From the NCBI GenBank assembly GCA_023266095.1, contig JAHFRV010000016.1, positions 1 through 56,817 of the forward strand: a stretch of 56,817 bases of DNA, in the 5' to 3' direction. The position numbers and the translations under genes are program-made. Under the pieces are notes generated by a model, which made no database searches, had not been told where the DNA came from, and was given only the letters and a program-made list of their open reading frames with translations. This document shows, one piece after another, positions 42,701 to 50,386 of this stretch (position 1 is the stretch's first letter; every line of letters starts with the position of its first letter). Source of the stretch: Gammaproteobacteria bacterium (GTDB taxonomy: Bacteria; Pseudomonadota; Gammaproteobacteria; DRLM01).

Positions 42701-43236
42701 GCGCCAATGCGGTCGGCATCGTCGGCTGGGTGCCCACCTGTCATATCACCGATAACCGGGTCGGTTATAGCCAAGCCATTCCCGCCCTCGATCCGCTCAG
42801 GGAACACCGCGCACTGGTGCTGTTGGGCCCGCTAGCCATCCGCTTCGCGACCGGCGCGGCGGTGATCGAATACATGTTCGGCGGCGCGCAGGTCAACGAC
42901 AATCACTTCCGCGGCCCCGGCCGCAGTCTATTGGTGGAGTTCATGCGCATCGTACTCACCGACAACATCGATTTCCGCTTCGAGAAGGTGACTTTCAACA
43001 ACAACCTCTGCGATCACCTCAGTGCCGAAGCCAGCGATCTGGGCGCGACCGTGCGTCTGTGGGGCGGCCATCTGATCGCCATCGGCAATCAAATCAAAGC
43101 CCCGGTCAACGTCAACGCTATGTCGCTGGCCAACCGCAACCAGGTCGCGCTGATGGGCAATATCACCACCGGCGATTACATCAATGTCGGCACCGTGACG
43201 CCGGCGCCTATCAATAATTTCAACGTACGCGTTTAA
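39799..43236 (+). CDS. DUF6519-type eCIS fibre protein with right-handed beta-helix
   Basis: A 1145-residue protein. It opens MSGDYSRVRFDPRVDIAGVL, then MQQGRVQLDSDWNEW, the start I associate with DUF6519 proteins in eCIS loci. The N-terminal ~470 residues look like an attachment module. From ITVAPGDNIQAAIDSLPEEG (about residue 475) the rest is a NosD/pectate-lyase-like beta-helix with many N-D/N-R turns (IADNDLTGI, IEANRIRHF, IRGNQLLG, IEDNDLREI). Such beta-helices in phage fibres bind or cleave glycans; no catalytic residues were identified. It is preceded by AGGAG and followed by a coiled-coil gene. Confidence 0.85.
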   Translation: MSGDYSRVRFDPRVDIAGVLMQQGRVQLDSDWNEWVAVLERRLRAETVDIFGVQITPGVSGVAVVSPQTPDAFKIDATGGAITIGRGRMYVDGLLAENHGGGTLEFDPLLAELRGQTALNYNQQPYFPAPPALPGGGPHLAYLEVWQRELTHLQRPEIVESAVGVDTTTRLQTVWQVRRLANVGDADCISPDGDVTGWPALIAPSAGRMSIRAEGVPPDLDPCELPPSGGYRGLENQLYRIEIHDGGAVGAATFKWSRDNASVASNVLEIVSHTAAATELKLASLGRDAVLRFNTGDWVEVLDDRRELSGENGDPLLRRGVMRKITVDDAKQTISFSPALPANLIPGGGSDTLDARHTRVRRWDQKGMVRDANNNVIVNLDAAGSTGLIPLPAAGVWVVLENGVQVQFGVAAGGGGFHCGDYWVSAARTADTSVETFTLAPPRGIHRHYTRLAIVNFPDDETDCRTPWPPACGGCCTITVAPGDNIQAAIDSLPEEGGCVCLKTGVHDIEATLEIMGSRIILRGESPGAIVRAASLPRLLQIGAANFPVSDIVVESIGFEAAGAAADLGSVLYLENCTRVRVEHCGMRVLSTELETVPPYAGIYLNHVAEISLLSNRLTNLLIGITSGDYHGDLHIADNDLTGITARFLGQLDASAGQYGILIDSEHTAACRIEANRIRHFWTGIALRRQAEATLIADNRISRSAGTTQDVAPTNVVQMRQYLDTRLYAIDVEAAACTVRDNYIDLLSAAWGGVRVSGAHTTICGNVLQAAAKVTQTLVPAGIYCLADAVAGRAADHAMIRGNQLLGPQAGIVVSRIAGPVVGGNHLDGGGAGWYGVRVDDCSDARIEDNDLREIFFAVHLSEGERNRVNDNRILQAATGITCTQETDLQVTGNIVQSCLAAGMGLFVRGGTALFDNRVRNCGYAPAIALGIAVYAEELLAPSGAHLRIENNEVIDTGISADGTQLTGANAVGIVGWVPTCHITDNRVGYSQAIPALDPLREHRALVLLGPLAIRFATGAAVIEYMFGGAQVNDNHFRGPGRSLLVEFMRIVLTDNIDFRFEKVTFNNNLCDHLSAEASDLGATVRLWGGHLIAIGNQIKAPVNVNAMSLANRNQVALMGNITTGDYINVGTVTPAPINNFNVRV

Positions 43237-43246
43237 GGAGCACAGC

Positions 43247-43603
43247 ATGGACATCAAGAACCTGGAGCAGGCGCTGAAACTGCAAAAAGACCTCGTGGCC
43301 AAACTCACGCAAAACCTGGAGGCGGCGCGCGGCGGCAAGACGCCTTCCCTGGAAGCACTGGTCAAGGATAAAGAGCAGGCGCTGGCGCGCGCCCAGGCCG
43401 AGGTCGAAGCCACCGTCAAGGAACGCGACGAGGTGGTGCGCCGCTGGGATGAACGGGTCACGCAACGCCAAGCCAAACTCGTACAACTCCAAACCGAGTT
43501 GGCCGAGATCAAAAGCCAATTCACCGCGCGGAAAAAGATTTCGGTGGGCGGCGACTCCGTTAAAGCCGCGAAAAAGACCCGCGCTAAAAAAACGACTAAG
43601 TGA
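43247..43603 (+). CDS. Coiled-coil protein with basic tail, last gene of the eCIS operon
   Basis: A 118-residue protein, nearly all helix with heptad-like spacing (NLEQALKLQKDLVAKLTQNL, ALVKDKEQALARAQAEVEAT, RQAKLVQLQTELAEIKSQF), ending in a basic KKTRAKKTTK tail. AAGGAG lies upstream of the ATG. It follows the fibre gene by ten bases, so it belongs to the operon. It might be a fibre stabiliser or a short substitute for a tape-measure protein; there is no homology evidence for either. Confidence 0.7.
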   Translation: MDIKNLEQALKLQKDLVAKLTQNLEAARGGKTPSLEALVKDKEQALARAQAEVEATVKERDEVVRRWDERVTQRQAKLVQLQTELAEIKSQFTARKKISVGGDSVKAAKKTRAKKTTK

Positions 43604-43637
43604 CGGGCTGACGCCGGCGAGTAAGGGCTGAACGGCG

Positions 43638-45737
43638 CTACTGCGTTCTCATCAGCGGCAGCGGTTCATACGTAGGCATTTGCACCGGCAGCGGCAGCAC
43701 ACCCAACACCTGCCCCGGCGTCGAGGCCGTACTCGCCTTCACCCCCACATCCGAGACCGTGTAGAGATAGGTCTCGTCGTCCTGGGCCATGACCACGGAG
43801 CGAGAAGGCACGCCATAGCTGACGTAGCCACCGTAGTCGCAAAAATACGGGCGATTGGGGTCCCCTTTTGCCGCCTTGCACAACGCCTGATACGCCAGGT
43901 CGGTGTGGTCGATGCGGCCCAGCGCGCGGATGCCGTCGCTCACATCGACGTGGAAGGCGGCGACGCCGTTGAAGGACTGCGCCGGTGAGTCGTCACTCCA
44001 TATCGACAGCGGTACGGCCAATAGCCCGCGCGGGGCGTAGTAGGTAAAGGCGTGGGGATCGTACTGGGCCGTGCTCGACGTGTAACCCGCCGGGACGCCC
44101 AAGGCATAGCGATGCAACAACCGCGGCTGCGCCAAATCGCCCACGTCGAAGAGCTGGAGCTGCATCCCGGACACGCCGTCGCTGCCTATGGTGAGTAGAT
44201 GCCGCTCGTCAATGGGATGCATGTAGGTGCTGAAGCCGGGGATCTCCAATTCGCCCGCGACGCGGGGCGCAGCGGGGTCGCTGAGGTCGAACGCGAACAA
44301 GGGATCGATGTTCCGGAAGGTCACGACGTAGGCTCGCTCGCCCACATAACGCACGGCCCTCACCGATTCATCCGCCCCGAAACCGCTCACGGCGCCCGTC
44401 TGCGCGAGCGTGCCCTGCCCGTCATCCCGCAACACCGTCAAGGCGTGGCGGGTATGAAGCCGGCCATCGTTGCCGGAGGTGGTCTCCGTGGTGACCACTC
44501 GCAGATAACCCTCATGTTTGCTGTAGCTGTAGGCGCTCAGCGGCCAGCCTGGCACACTGCCTGTCGCGCGATACACGGGTTGCGCGTCACCGATATCGAA
44601 CTGGTAGATCGCGGTCTGCACCGCCTTGTCCTCGCCCCACCACCAGCCCCCGCTGGTCTGCGCGAGGTAAAGGTGTTCGCGGCTGCCATACACCTGCCAA
44701 GCGTTGTTGACGATGGCAGTGGCGGCTGCGTCAGTACCATCGGTATCGAAGCTGGCCACGGTCATGAATCCCGGATACAGGCGCACCTCCGGCATCAGGA
44801 CTTGGCCGCAGCTCAGCAGGCCCGCGTCACTCACCTTGCCATCGGCATCGCGCCGCAGACTGCGGGGCAGCAACTCCTGCAGCGGCATCGCGTTCACCGC
44901 CGCACGCACCGTCTCGGTAATCCGATTCTTGAGGTCGTCCGAGGTCTCACCCCCGCTGTAACGTCGCACCTGCTCCCAAAAGTTGGCATCGTCCTGCAAC
45001 GCCATGGGCAGGCTCAGATAGCTGCCGGACACCAGGTGTATGCGGTGGTCCACCCGGCGGCTGGCGGCATAGTAGCCCTCCAGGTAGAGGCGCCCCGTAA
45101 CCACCGGCGCGGTGGGATCGGCAATGTTCACGAAGGCGATCTCGGTGGCGTTGAAAGGGACATCCGCTGCGCCGTCACTCGGACTTGGGTAATGATGCTT
45201 GATCACCACCAAGCGCCGACGCGGTTCGTCCAGATACAAACCGACATCGGAAACACCATCACCACCCAGATCCAGGCGGCTCAGTTCCCGCAACTCGGCG
45301 GGCGGATAGCCCTGGGCGATGACGAGGTATCTTCCTTGGAAGATATACAAACGCCCGGCCGCATCCACCTGTAGCGGGTCGGCCTCGTCCACGCCCTCCT
45401 CCTGGACGTTGGTATGGCTTACCTCGCTGGGATTAGCGCTACCGCTGACGGACCCCTGGTCGTGGGCCACTGGACTACTGGCAGACGGACCGCCATTTGC
45501 GTCACTTCCCCACAAACGCGGAGGGTAATAACCCCCGTCCAGCATGGACTGGACCAGGCTGTCCGCCACATACCCCCGATAAGCCTCGCAGCCCGCCGCG
45601 GGTTGGAGTTGCAAGCTGCGCAGGGGGATCGAAATCTGGATAGAAGTGTTCACACTATCCGAGCTGCCGGTGAATTTACAGCCCGCGGCCAATGCCACCA
45701 GAAAACCAACCTGCAGGAAACGCGCAAGGGTGGACAT
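43638..45737 (-). CDS. Beta-propeller lipoprotein (Beta_propel, PF09826 type)
   Basis: A 699-residue protein with a lipobox (FLQVGFLVALAAGC). The body has repeated propeller blades matching secreted beta-propeller domain proteins: VQEEGVDEADPLQVDAAGRL, YIFQGRYLVIAQGYP, YSYSKHEGYLRVVTTE and EIPGFSTYMHPIDERHLLTI. The VDEADP motif and the 'YMHPIDERHLL' stretch are family marks. Function is unknown; it would sit on the outer surface or in the periplasm. It converges on the eCIS operon with only 34 bases between. The ATG at 45737 is preferred over a start at 45800 because it leads directly into the signal peptide. Confidence 0.85.
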   Translation of the reverse strand: MSTLARFLQVGFLVALAAGCKFTGSSDSVNTSIQISIPLRSLQLQPAAGCEAYRGYVADSLVQSMLDGGYYPPRLWGSDANGGPSASSPVAHDQGSVSGSANPSEVSHTNVQEEGVDEADPLQVDAAGRLYIFQGRYLVIAQGYPPAELRELSRLDLGGDGVSDVGLYLDEPRRRLVVIKHHYPSPSDGAADVPFNATEIAFVNIADPTAPVVTGRLYLEGYYAASRRVDHRIHLVSGSYLSLPMALQDDANFWEQVRRYSGGETSDDLKNRITETVRAAVNAMPLQELLPRSLRRDADGKVSDAGLLSCGQVLMPEVRLYPGFMTVASFDTDGTDAAATAIVNNAWQVYGSREHLYLAQTSGGWWWGEDKAVQTAIYQFDIGDAQPVYRATGSVPGWPLSAYSYSKHEGYLRVVTTETTSGNDGRLHTRHALTVLRDDGQGTLAQTGAVSGFGADESVRAVRYVGERAYVVTFRNIDPLFAFDLSDPAAPRVAGELEIPGFSTYMHPIDERHLLTIGSDGVSGMQLQLFDVGDLAQPRLLHRYALGVPAGYTSSTAQYDPHAFTYYAPRGLLAVPLSIWSDDSPAQSFNGVAAFHVDVSDGIRALGRIDHTDLAYQALCKAAKGDPNRPYFCDYGGYVSYGVPSRSVVMAQDDETYLYTVSDVGVKASTASTPGQVLGVLPLPVQMPTYEPLPLMRTQ

Positions 45738-45838
45738 ATTAGCCTCAACAGTGAGTCGAATTGTTATACGTGTTTTTTCGGATGTAACACACCGGCGCAA
45801 CGAAAGTCAAAAGACACGCGGCCCGCGCCATTGATCAC

Positions 45839-46579
45839 TCACCTCGCCGATGAGTCAAACTGCGTCACCGGAAACACCCACCGATCTTCTATCCCTTTGG
45901 CGTGGGCGCGGGTGAAGTTGATCTCGGCCTGCGCGAGGTAGAGAAACCAGGTCTGTTGGGTGACCGGTTTTTTGCCGACGAAGACTGTCGGCGTGAGTAA
46001 GGCAAGGTTGGCGCCGTGCAGCGTGTCGCGCACCGACTCGTAACGAATCACATCAATTTCAGCCTCGCGCGCGCGGTCGGCCAAGGCTTGGGTGTCACTG
46101 TAGTCCTCGGGATTTATCCAGCGTTGGCGGTCCTTGCTCAAGGGCGTACGGGTTAAGTCCAATTGGCGCTCGGTGGCGTAACGGGTGGAGAACACGGTGA
46201 GCCGCTCTTCCTGGCGGGGTAGAACCGCGTCGGGAGCGTCGCGAAAGAATTTGAGACGCCAGTAGGCGAGTTCGGCCAGGGCGGTGCGGATGTCTTCCGA
46301 CGCATAGAATATTCCATCGCCGGCCGCCGGACGGCGGAACCGCGAACCGAAAGGCGGCGGCGGATGATAACGAAACGGGGTCTTTAGCAAGTAGTGCAGC
46401 CCTTCCGCTTCGACGGGATACGGCGGCTTGTCCTGATCGAGCAGGGCCTCCAAGAGGTCGTGTTCTTCGAGGGTGTCGACCAACTTGCGCGTCGAGGCGC
46501 GGTATTGGTCTTCGACCACCCGCCAGATGACGCCTTTCGCAGGCCGCGCCTCAGACGCGAGCGCGGTAACCGTCCACAT
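45839..46579 (-). CDS. RES-domain toxin
   Basis: A 246-residue RES-domain protein. The conserved Arg, Glu and Ser appear in IWRVVEDQYR, RTALAELAYWR and VIRYESVRD, giving the family its name. RES toxins are ADP-ribosyltransferase-like enzymes that deplete or use NAD+. The gene follows its Xre-type antitoxin and overlaps it by 29 bases, with GGTGG ahead of the ATG. It is longer than the usual ~150-residue RES toxins, with extra N-terminal residues. Confidence 0.85.
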   Translation of the reverse strand: MWTVTALASEARPAKGVIWRVVEDQYRASTRKLVDTLEEHDLLEALLDQDKPPYPVEAEGLHYLLKTPFRYHPPPPFGSRFRRPAAGDGIFYASEDIRTALAELAYWRLKFFRDAPDAVLPRQEERLTVFSTRYATERQLDLTRTPLSKDRQRWINPEDYSDTQALADRAREAEIDVIRYESVRDTLHGANLALLTPTVFVGKKPVTQQTWFLYLAQAEINFTRAHAKGIEDRWVFPVTQFDSSAR

Positions 46580-46925
46580 AATCCACCGTCCTGGTGAGGC
46601 CCGTCACTTGAGTCAGCAGCGCGCGCGGTTTGTCGTGCAAGGCGGTGTTGGGGCTGTCCAGCCAGGAACGCAATGCCGTTTCGTCGCCCGCCATGATGGC
46701 GTCCAATCCGCGGAACAGGCGCACCAGCAGGGTGGCGAGCTCCCATTCCTTGCTCTCGGGGGTCAACCGGTAATCGCCGGCGCGCATGCGGGAGATGGAG
46801 GCCGGACTGACACCCAGCACCTTGGCGAGGGTCATTTGGTTGAGTCCCATAATGTCCGCGGCCCGCAACACGGCCTTGGTCAATACCGGACTGGGGTCGG
46901 CTTTAGCGCTTTTTTGCGTCTGCAT
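46551..46925 (-). CDS. Xre/MbcA/ParS-type antitoxin (DUF2384)
   Basis: A 124-residue antitoxin. An N-terminal helix-turn-helix (KAVLRAADIMGLNQMTLAKV, then LGVSPASISRMRAG) is followed by the toxin-binding domain (ELATLLVRLFRGLDAIMAGD, then LRSWLDSPNTAL). The pairing with a RES toxin is the standard arrangement; the antitoxin normally represses its own promoter. The ATG at 46925 follows GGAGGGG; upstream codons in the same frame are not protein-like. Confidence 0.9.
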   Translation of the reverse strand: MQTQKSAKADPSPVLTKAVLRAADIMGLNQMTLAKVLGVSPASISRMRAGDYRLTPESKEWELATLLVRLFRGLDAIMAGDETALRSWLDSPNTALHDKPRALLTQVTGLTRTVDYVDGYRARV

Positions 46926-46947
46926 GATGCCCCTCCTCTTGATTTTC

Positions 46948-46985
46948 ACTTGAAATACTATAGCAGATATATTTCTCTTGCAAGT
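46948..46985 (-). promoter_or_regulatory. Candidate promoter/operator of the RES-Xre pair
   Basis: On the minus strand TTGCAA (46978-46983) and TATAGT (46957-46962) lie 15 bases apart, a slightly short sigma-70-like pair about 30 bases before the antitoxin start. Short inverted arms ACTTG (46948-46952) and CAAGT (46981-46985) span it and could be an operator for the antitoxin. Confidence 0.35.
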
Positions 46986-47218
46986 TAGATGATTTATCGG
47001 CATGGCGGGATACCGCTGAAGCGGGCCGTTGGCGGTGGCATTCGCATGCCCGACGTACCGCTGGCCGGCTGAGACAATCTGGAGCAGCAGTGTTCGGCAA
47101 CCGCCGCCATTGAGCGGTAGAGAAAACAGGTCATGCAGAGGAAAGGCGCGCGGAGGATTCGCCGCGCCAGCGGCTGGCCGCGGCAATTAGCGCCGTGGCA
47201 TCCACGTCGTCACTATAT

Positions 47219-47527
47219 TTATTTCAGCGTAGCGAAATACGCGGCGAGGTCGGCGATGTCCTGGTCGCTCAAATTTTTAGTGAGCATATTCATCATGTCT
47301 TGTTTGCGGGCACCGCTCTTGAAGGCGTGTAACTGCTGCGCAAGGTAATCCGCCTTTTTGCCGGCGAGCGGAACGTTGCCTTTGCCGTCGGCGCCGTGGC
47401 AGGTGGCGCACGTTTTCGCTTTGTCATGGCCGGCGACGGCGTCACCGGCGGCCTGAGCCGTGCCCAGTATACCCAGCATCAAGCAGGCGGCGATGCCGAG
47501 CGTGGCGATTTTGGTTTGCTTATTCAT
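47219..47527 (-). CDS. Small periplasmic class I cytochrome c
   Basis: A 102-residue protein with a signal peptide ending AQA and one haem site CATCH (C40, C43, H44). The distal methionine is likely one of M78, M79 or M81 in KQDMMNMLTKNLSDQDIADL, followed by the usual LAAYFATLK helix. Size fits cytochrome c5/c4-half type electron carriers. The ATG at 47527 (GGAG nine bases upstream) is chosen; the frame is open upstream. It follows hemN by 35 bases, so haem synthesis and a cytochrome share a block. Confidence 0.92.
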   Translation of the reverse strand: MNKQTKIATLGIAACLMLGILGTAQAAGDAVAGHDKAKTCATCHGADGKGNVPLAGKKADYLAQQLHAFKSGARKQDMMNMLTKNLSDQDIADLAAYFATLK

Positions 47528-47562
47528 GGCGTATCTCCAGATTTTGAGCATGAAGAAAGTTT

Positions 47563-48951
47563 TTAAATGACTTTGGAAAACCGCTGCGCTTGTCCCTCGC
47601 GCAAATAACGATCGAACACCATACAAATATTGCGAATCAATAACCGCCCCGCCGGCTGCACGCGGATCACTTGATTATAAACGGCGAGCAAACCGTCGCT
47701 CTCCATGACGGACAGTTCGGCCAGTTCTTTGGCGAAGTAACGGGCGAAGTCGATACTGAAGCGCCGTTCGATGAGCGACATGTTCAGTTCAAAATGACAG
47801 ATCAATTGGGTGATGATCTCGCGCCGCAATACGTCGTCGCCGTCCAGTTGAACGCCGCGGAAGATCGGCAAGACGCCGGCGTCGATGCGCTCATAATATT
47901 CGTCGAGGGTTTTCACGTTCTGACTGTAGCTGTCGCCCACTTTACCGATGGCGGTGATGCCGAGGGCGATCAGGTCGCAGTCGGCGTGGGTGGAATAACC
48001 TTGGAAGTTGCGATACAGGGTGCCGTCGCGCTGGGCCACCGCCATTTCATCGTCGGGCTTGGCGAAATGATCCATGCCGATGTAGAGATAACCGGCCTGC
48101 GCCAGACGCTCGATGGTCATCTGGAGTATCTCAAGCTTTTCCGCCGGGCTGGGCAACTCTTCCTCTTTAATGCGCTGCTGCGGCATGAACAGCGCGGGGA
48201 GATGGGCGTAATTGAACACCGACACACGGTCGGGCTGCGCCGCGATGATCTTGTCCAAGGTCTGGGCGAAGCTGGCCACGCTTTGCAGCGGCAGACCGTA
48301 GATCAAATCGACACTGAGCGACTTGAAACCCTGTTTGCGGGCCTGTTCCATCACCGCCAGGGTTTTGCGTTCCGATTGCAGGCGGTTCACCGCCATCTGC
48401 ACCCGCGGCTCGAAATCCTGCACACCCAGGCTCAGGCGGTTGAAGCCCAGTTCGCGCAAGACGGCAATGGTGTCGTCGTCGGTCTCGCGCGGATCGACTT
48501 CGATGGAATATTCGCCGCTGTCGTCGTCGCGCAGCGCGAAGTGTTCGCCGATCACCCGCATCAGCGTGCACATCTCGTTGTGACTGATGAAGGTGGGTGT
48601 GCCGCCGCCCCAATGCAATTGATCCACCGGCCGTTCACGATCGAATAACTTGGCCTGCAAGGCGATCTCGCGATGCAGGCGTTCCAGATACGGCGCGGCG
48701 CGCGCGCGATTCTTGGTCACCACTTTATTGCAGCCGCAATAAAAACACAGGGTGTCGCAAAACGGGATGTGGACATACAGCGATAAAGGCCGCGGCGGCA
48801 CGCGGCCGTTGGTGAACTGCGCCGCCATACGGTATTGCGCCTCGCCAAAACCGTCGTGGAACTGCACCGCGGTGGGATAAGAGGTGTAACGCGGACCGGA
48901 GGTGTCGTAACGGCGGATCAACTCCGGATCAAACACCAATGACTGAAACAT
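47563..48951 (-). CDS. hemN: HemN, oxygen-independent coproporphyrinogen III dehydrogenase
   Basis: The 462-residue radical-SAM enzyme has the CxxxCxxC iron-sulfur motif at C65, C69 and C72 (PFCDTLCFYCGCNK), the HWGGGTPTF motif and the HemN start RYDTSGPRYTSYPTAVQFHD. It oxidatively decarboxylates coproporphyrinogen III to protoporphyrinogen IX without oxygen. Length matches E. coli HemN (457). I looked for an FNR box upstream and did not find one. Confidence 0.96.
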   Translation of the reverse strand: MFQSLVFDPELIRRYDTSGPRYTSYPTAVQFHDGFGEAQYRMAAQFTNGRVPPRPLSLYVHIPFCDTLCFYCGCNKVVTKNRARAAPYLERLHREIALQAKLFDRERPVDQLHWGGGTPTFISHNEMCTLMRVIGEHFALRDDDSGEYSIEVDPRETDDDTIAVLRELGFNRLSLGVQDFEPRVQMAVNRLQSERKTLAVMEQARKQGFKSLSVDLIYGLPLQSVASFAQTLDKIIAAQPDRVSVFNYAHLPALFMPQQRIKEEELPSPAEKLEILQMTIERLAQAGYLYIGMDHFAKPDDEMAVAQRDGTLYRNFQGYSTHADCDLIALGITAIGKVGDSYSQNVKTLDEYYERIDAGVLPIFRGVQLDGDDVLRREIITQLICHFELNMSLIERRFSIDFARYFAKELAELSVMESDGLLAVYNQVIRVQPAGRLLIRNICMVFDRYLREGQAQRFSKVI

Positions 48952-49016
48952 GACGAGACTCCCACTGCGTTTCCTCGTTTATTGTATGCCATTCGTGCCG
49001 CAGCGGTATCGCCTTC

Positions 49017-49967
49017 TCAAAACAAATGCCGGTAATGCTTTAAATTGGAGTAATCCAGTAGGAAAATTCCGCCACCGCCCCGCGTGAAATCCGGCCACAC
49101 GAAGGGCACCTCGGGAAAGCGCGCGAGCAAGGCCGCCTCGCTGTTGCCCACTTCCACCACCAGCAGACCGTCCTCGCTGAGATAATCCGACGCCTCGCGC
49201 AAAATTCTCAACACGATATCCAGTCCGTCCTCGCCCGCCGCCAGACCCAGCGCGGGTTCGTGGCGGTATTCCGCAGGCAAAGCCACCATGTCGGCGGCGT
49301 CCACATAAGGCGGGTTACTGACGATGAGCTGGTAACGCCGCCCGGCCAGCGCGGAGAACACATCGGACTGTAGCGCATGCACTCGTTCGACCAAAGCGTG
49401 CTGGTTGATATTGATCGCCGTCACCGCGAGGGCCTCCGGCGAGACATCCACCGCGTCGACCTCCGCGTCGGGAAAGGCGTGGGCGCAGGCGATGGCGATG
49501 CAACCGCTGCCGGTGCCGATGTCCAGCACCCGCATCACGTTTTCACCCAGCCAGGGTTGAAAACCCTGTTCAATCAACTCGGCCATCGGTGACCGCGGCA
49601 CCAGTACCCGCTCGTCCACATAAAAACGCAGGCCGGCGAACCAGGCCTGGCGGGTCAGATAGGCCGCCGGCAAGCGCTCGTGGATGCGGCGGTTGAGCAA
49701 ATTCACCACCGTCTGCCGTTCGTGCAGGGTGAGCCGGCCGTGCATCAATTCCGCGGGCAGGCCCGGCGCCAGATGCAGGGCGTGCAGCACCAAGTGTAGG
49801 GCCTCGTCCACCGCATTGTCGGTGCCATGGCCGAAATACAGGCCGGCCTCATTGAAGCGGCTCGCCCCCCAGCGCACATAGTCGCGCAGGCTATGTAATT
49901 GCCCGGTCACTTCGTCATTCACCGCCACCATGGGCCACTCCCGCTGAAAAGCTGCCATCATAAACAA
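49017..49967 (-). CDS. prmB: PrmB, ribosomal protein L3 glutamine methyltransferase
   Basis: The 316-residue protein is of the HemK/PrmB family: SAM motif VLDIGTGSGCIAIACA (147-162), catalytic NPPY at 218-221, and the PrmB-specific N-terminal domain (LRDYVRWGASRFNEAGLYFG, then HGTDNAVDEAL). PrmB methylates Gln150 of L3; the APGLP/ELMHG stretch separates it from PrmC. The start may be Met13 at 49931 rather than 49967. Confidence 0.95.
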   Translation of the reverse strand: MFMMAAFQREWPMVAVNDEVTGQLHSLRDYVRWGASRFNEAGLYFGHGTDNAVDEALHLVLHALHLAPGLPAELMHGRLTLHERQTVVNLLNRRIHERLPAAYLTRQAWFAGLRFYVDERVLVPRSPMAELIEQGFQPWLGENVMRVLDIGTGSGCIAIACAHAFPDAEVDAVDVSPEALAVTAININQHALVERVHALQSDVFSALAGRRYQLIVSNPPYVDAADMVALPAEYRHEPALGLAAGEDGLDIVLRILREASDYLSEDGLLVVEVGNSEAALLARFPEVPFVWPDFTRGGGGIFLLDYSNLKHYRHLF

Positions 49968-50386
49968 ATCCGCGGGCCGCGCGCAGCCCCGTAGTACAGC
50001 GCAAGATTCGCGACACGGTCGCCGATCCGGCTATACTGAGCCGGTGCTTATGAATGCGGCGGGTAATAACGGGTTTGAACTCCCCGCGTGGAGGGGACGG
50101 CGGGGGTTGCTGGAAGATATCATTAGGAGTGATCGCTTGTTAACTACCGACTTCTCCCTCAAGAAAGACGGTAATTCGATGACGGACCATCACCGCGGTG
50201 ACGTATCTCGACAACGTCTTCCGTGCAAGGGGAAACTTAGGCTGGAGGGGATAACTCGAAAAGCGTGCGATATCTCGACAGTTCACCCTCATTGAACCCC
50301 CGGCCTTCAAGGCAGGGGGCGCGTTGGAAACCCATACGCCGCGCAGCGAACCCAACGATGGACCGTAATTCACCGGCTCGCCCACT
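49968..50386. other. Gene-poor stretch between prmB and tamA
   Basis: No gene is supported over 419 bases, although an 83-codon frame (50044-50295) is open. A hairpin CCCCC...GGGGG with inner GCC/GGC (50297-50319) resembles the ends of IS200/IS605-type elements, but nothing else supports this. The tamA promoter should lie here; none stands out. Confidence 0.4.

Noticed and set aside
16196-43236. Prophage interpretation of the contractile tail genes
   Set aside because: No capsid, portal, terminase, lysis or integrase genes are present, whereas the AAA+ ATPase, DUF4255 and DUF4157 genes are eCIS hallmarks.
16196-43236. Type VI secretion interpretation
   Set aside because: There are no TssJ/L/M membrane-complex genes, no TssB/TssC two-part sheath and no ClpV; the sheath is a single phage-like protein.
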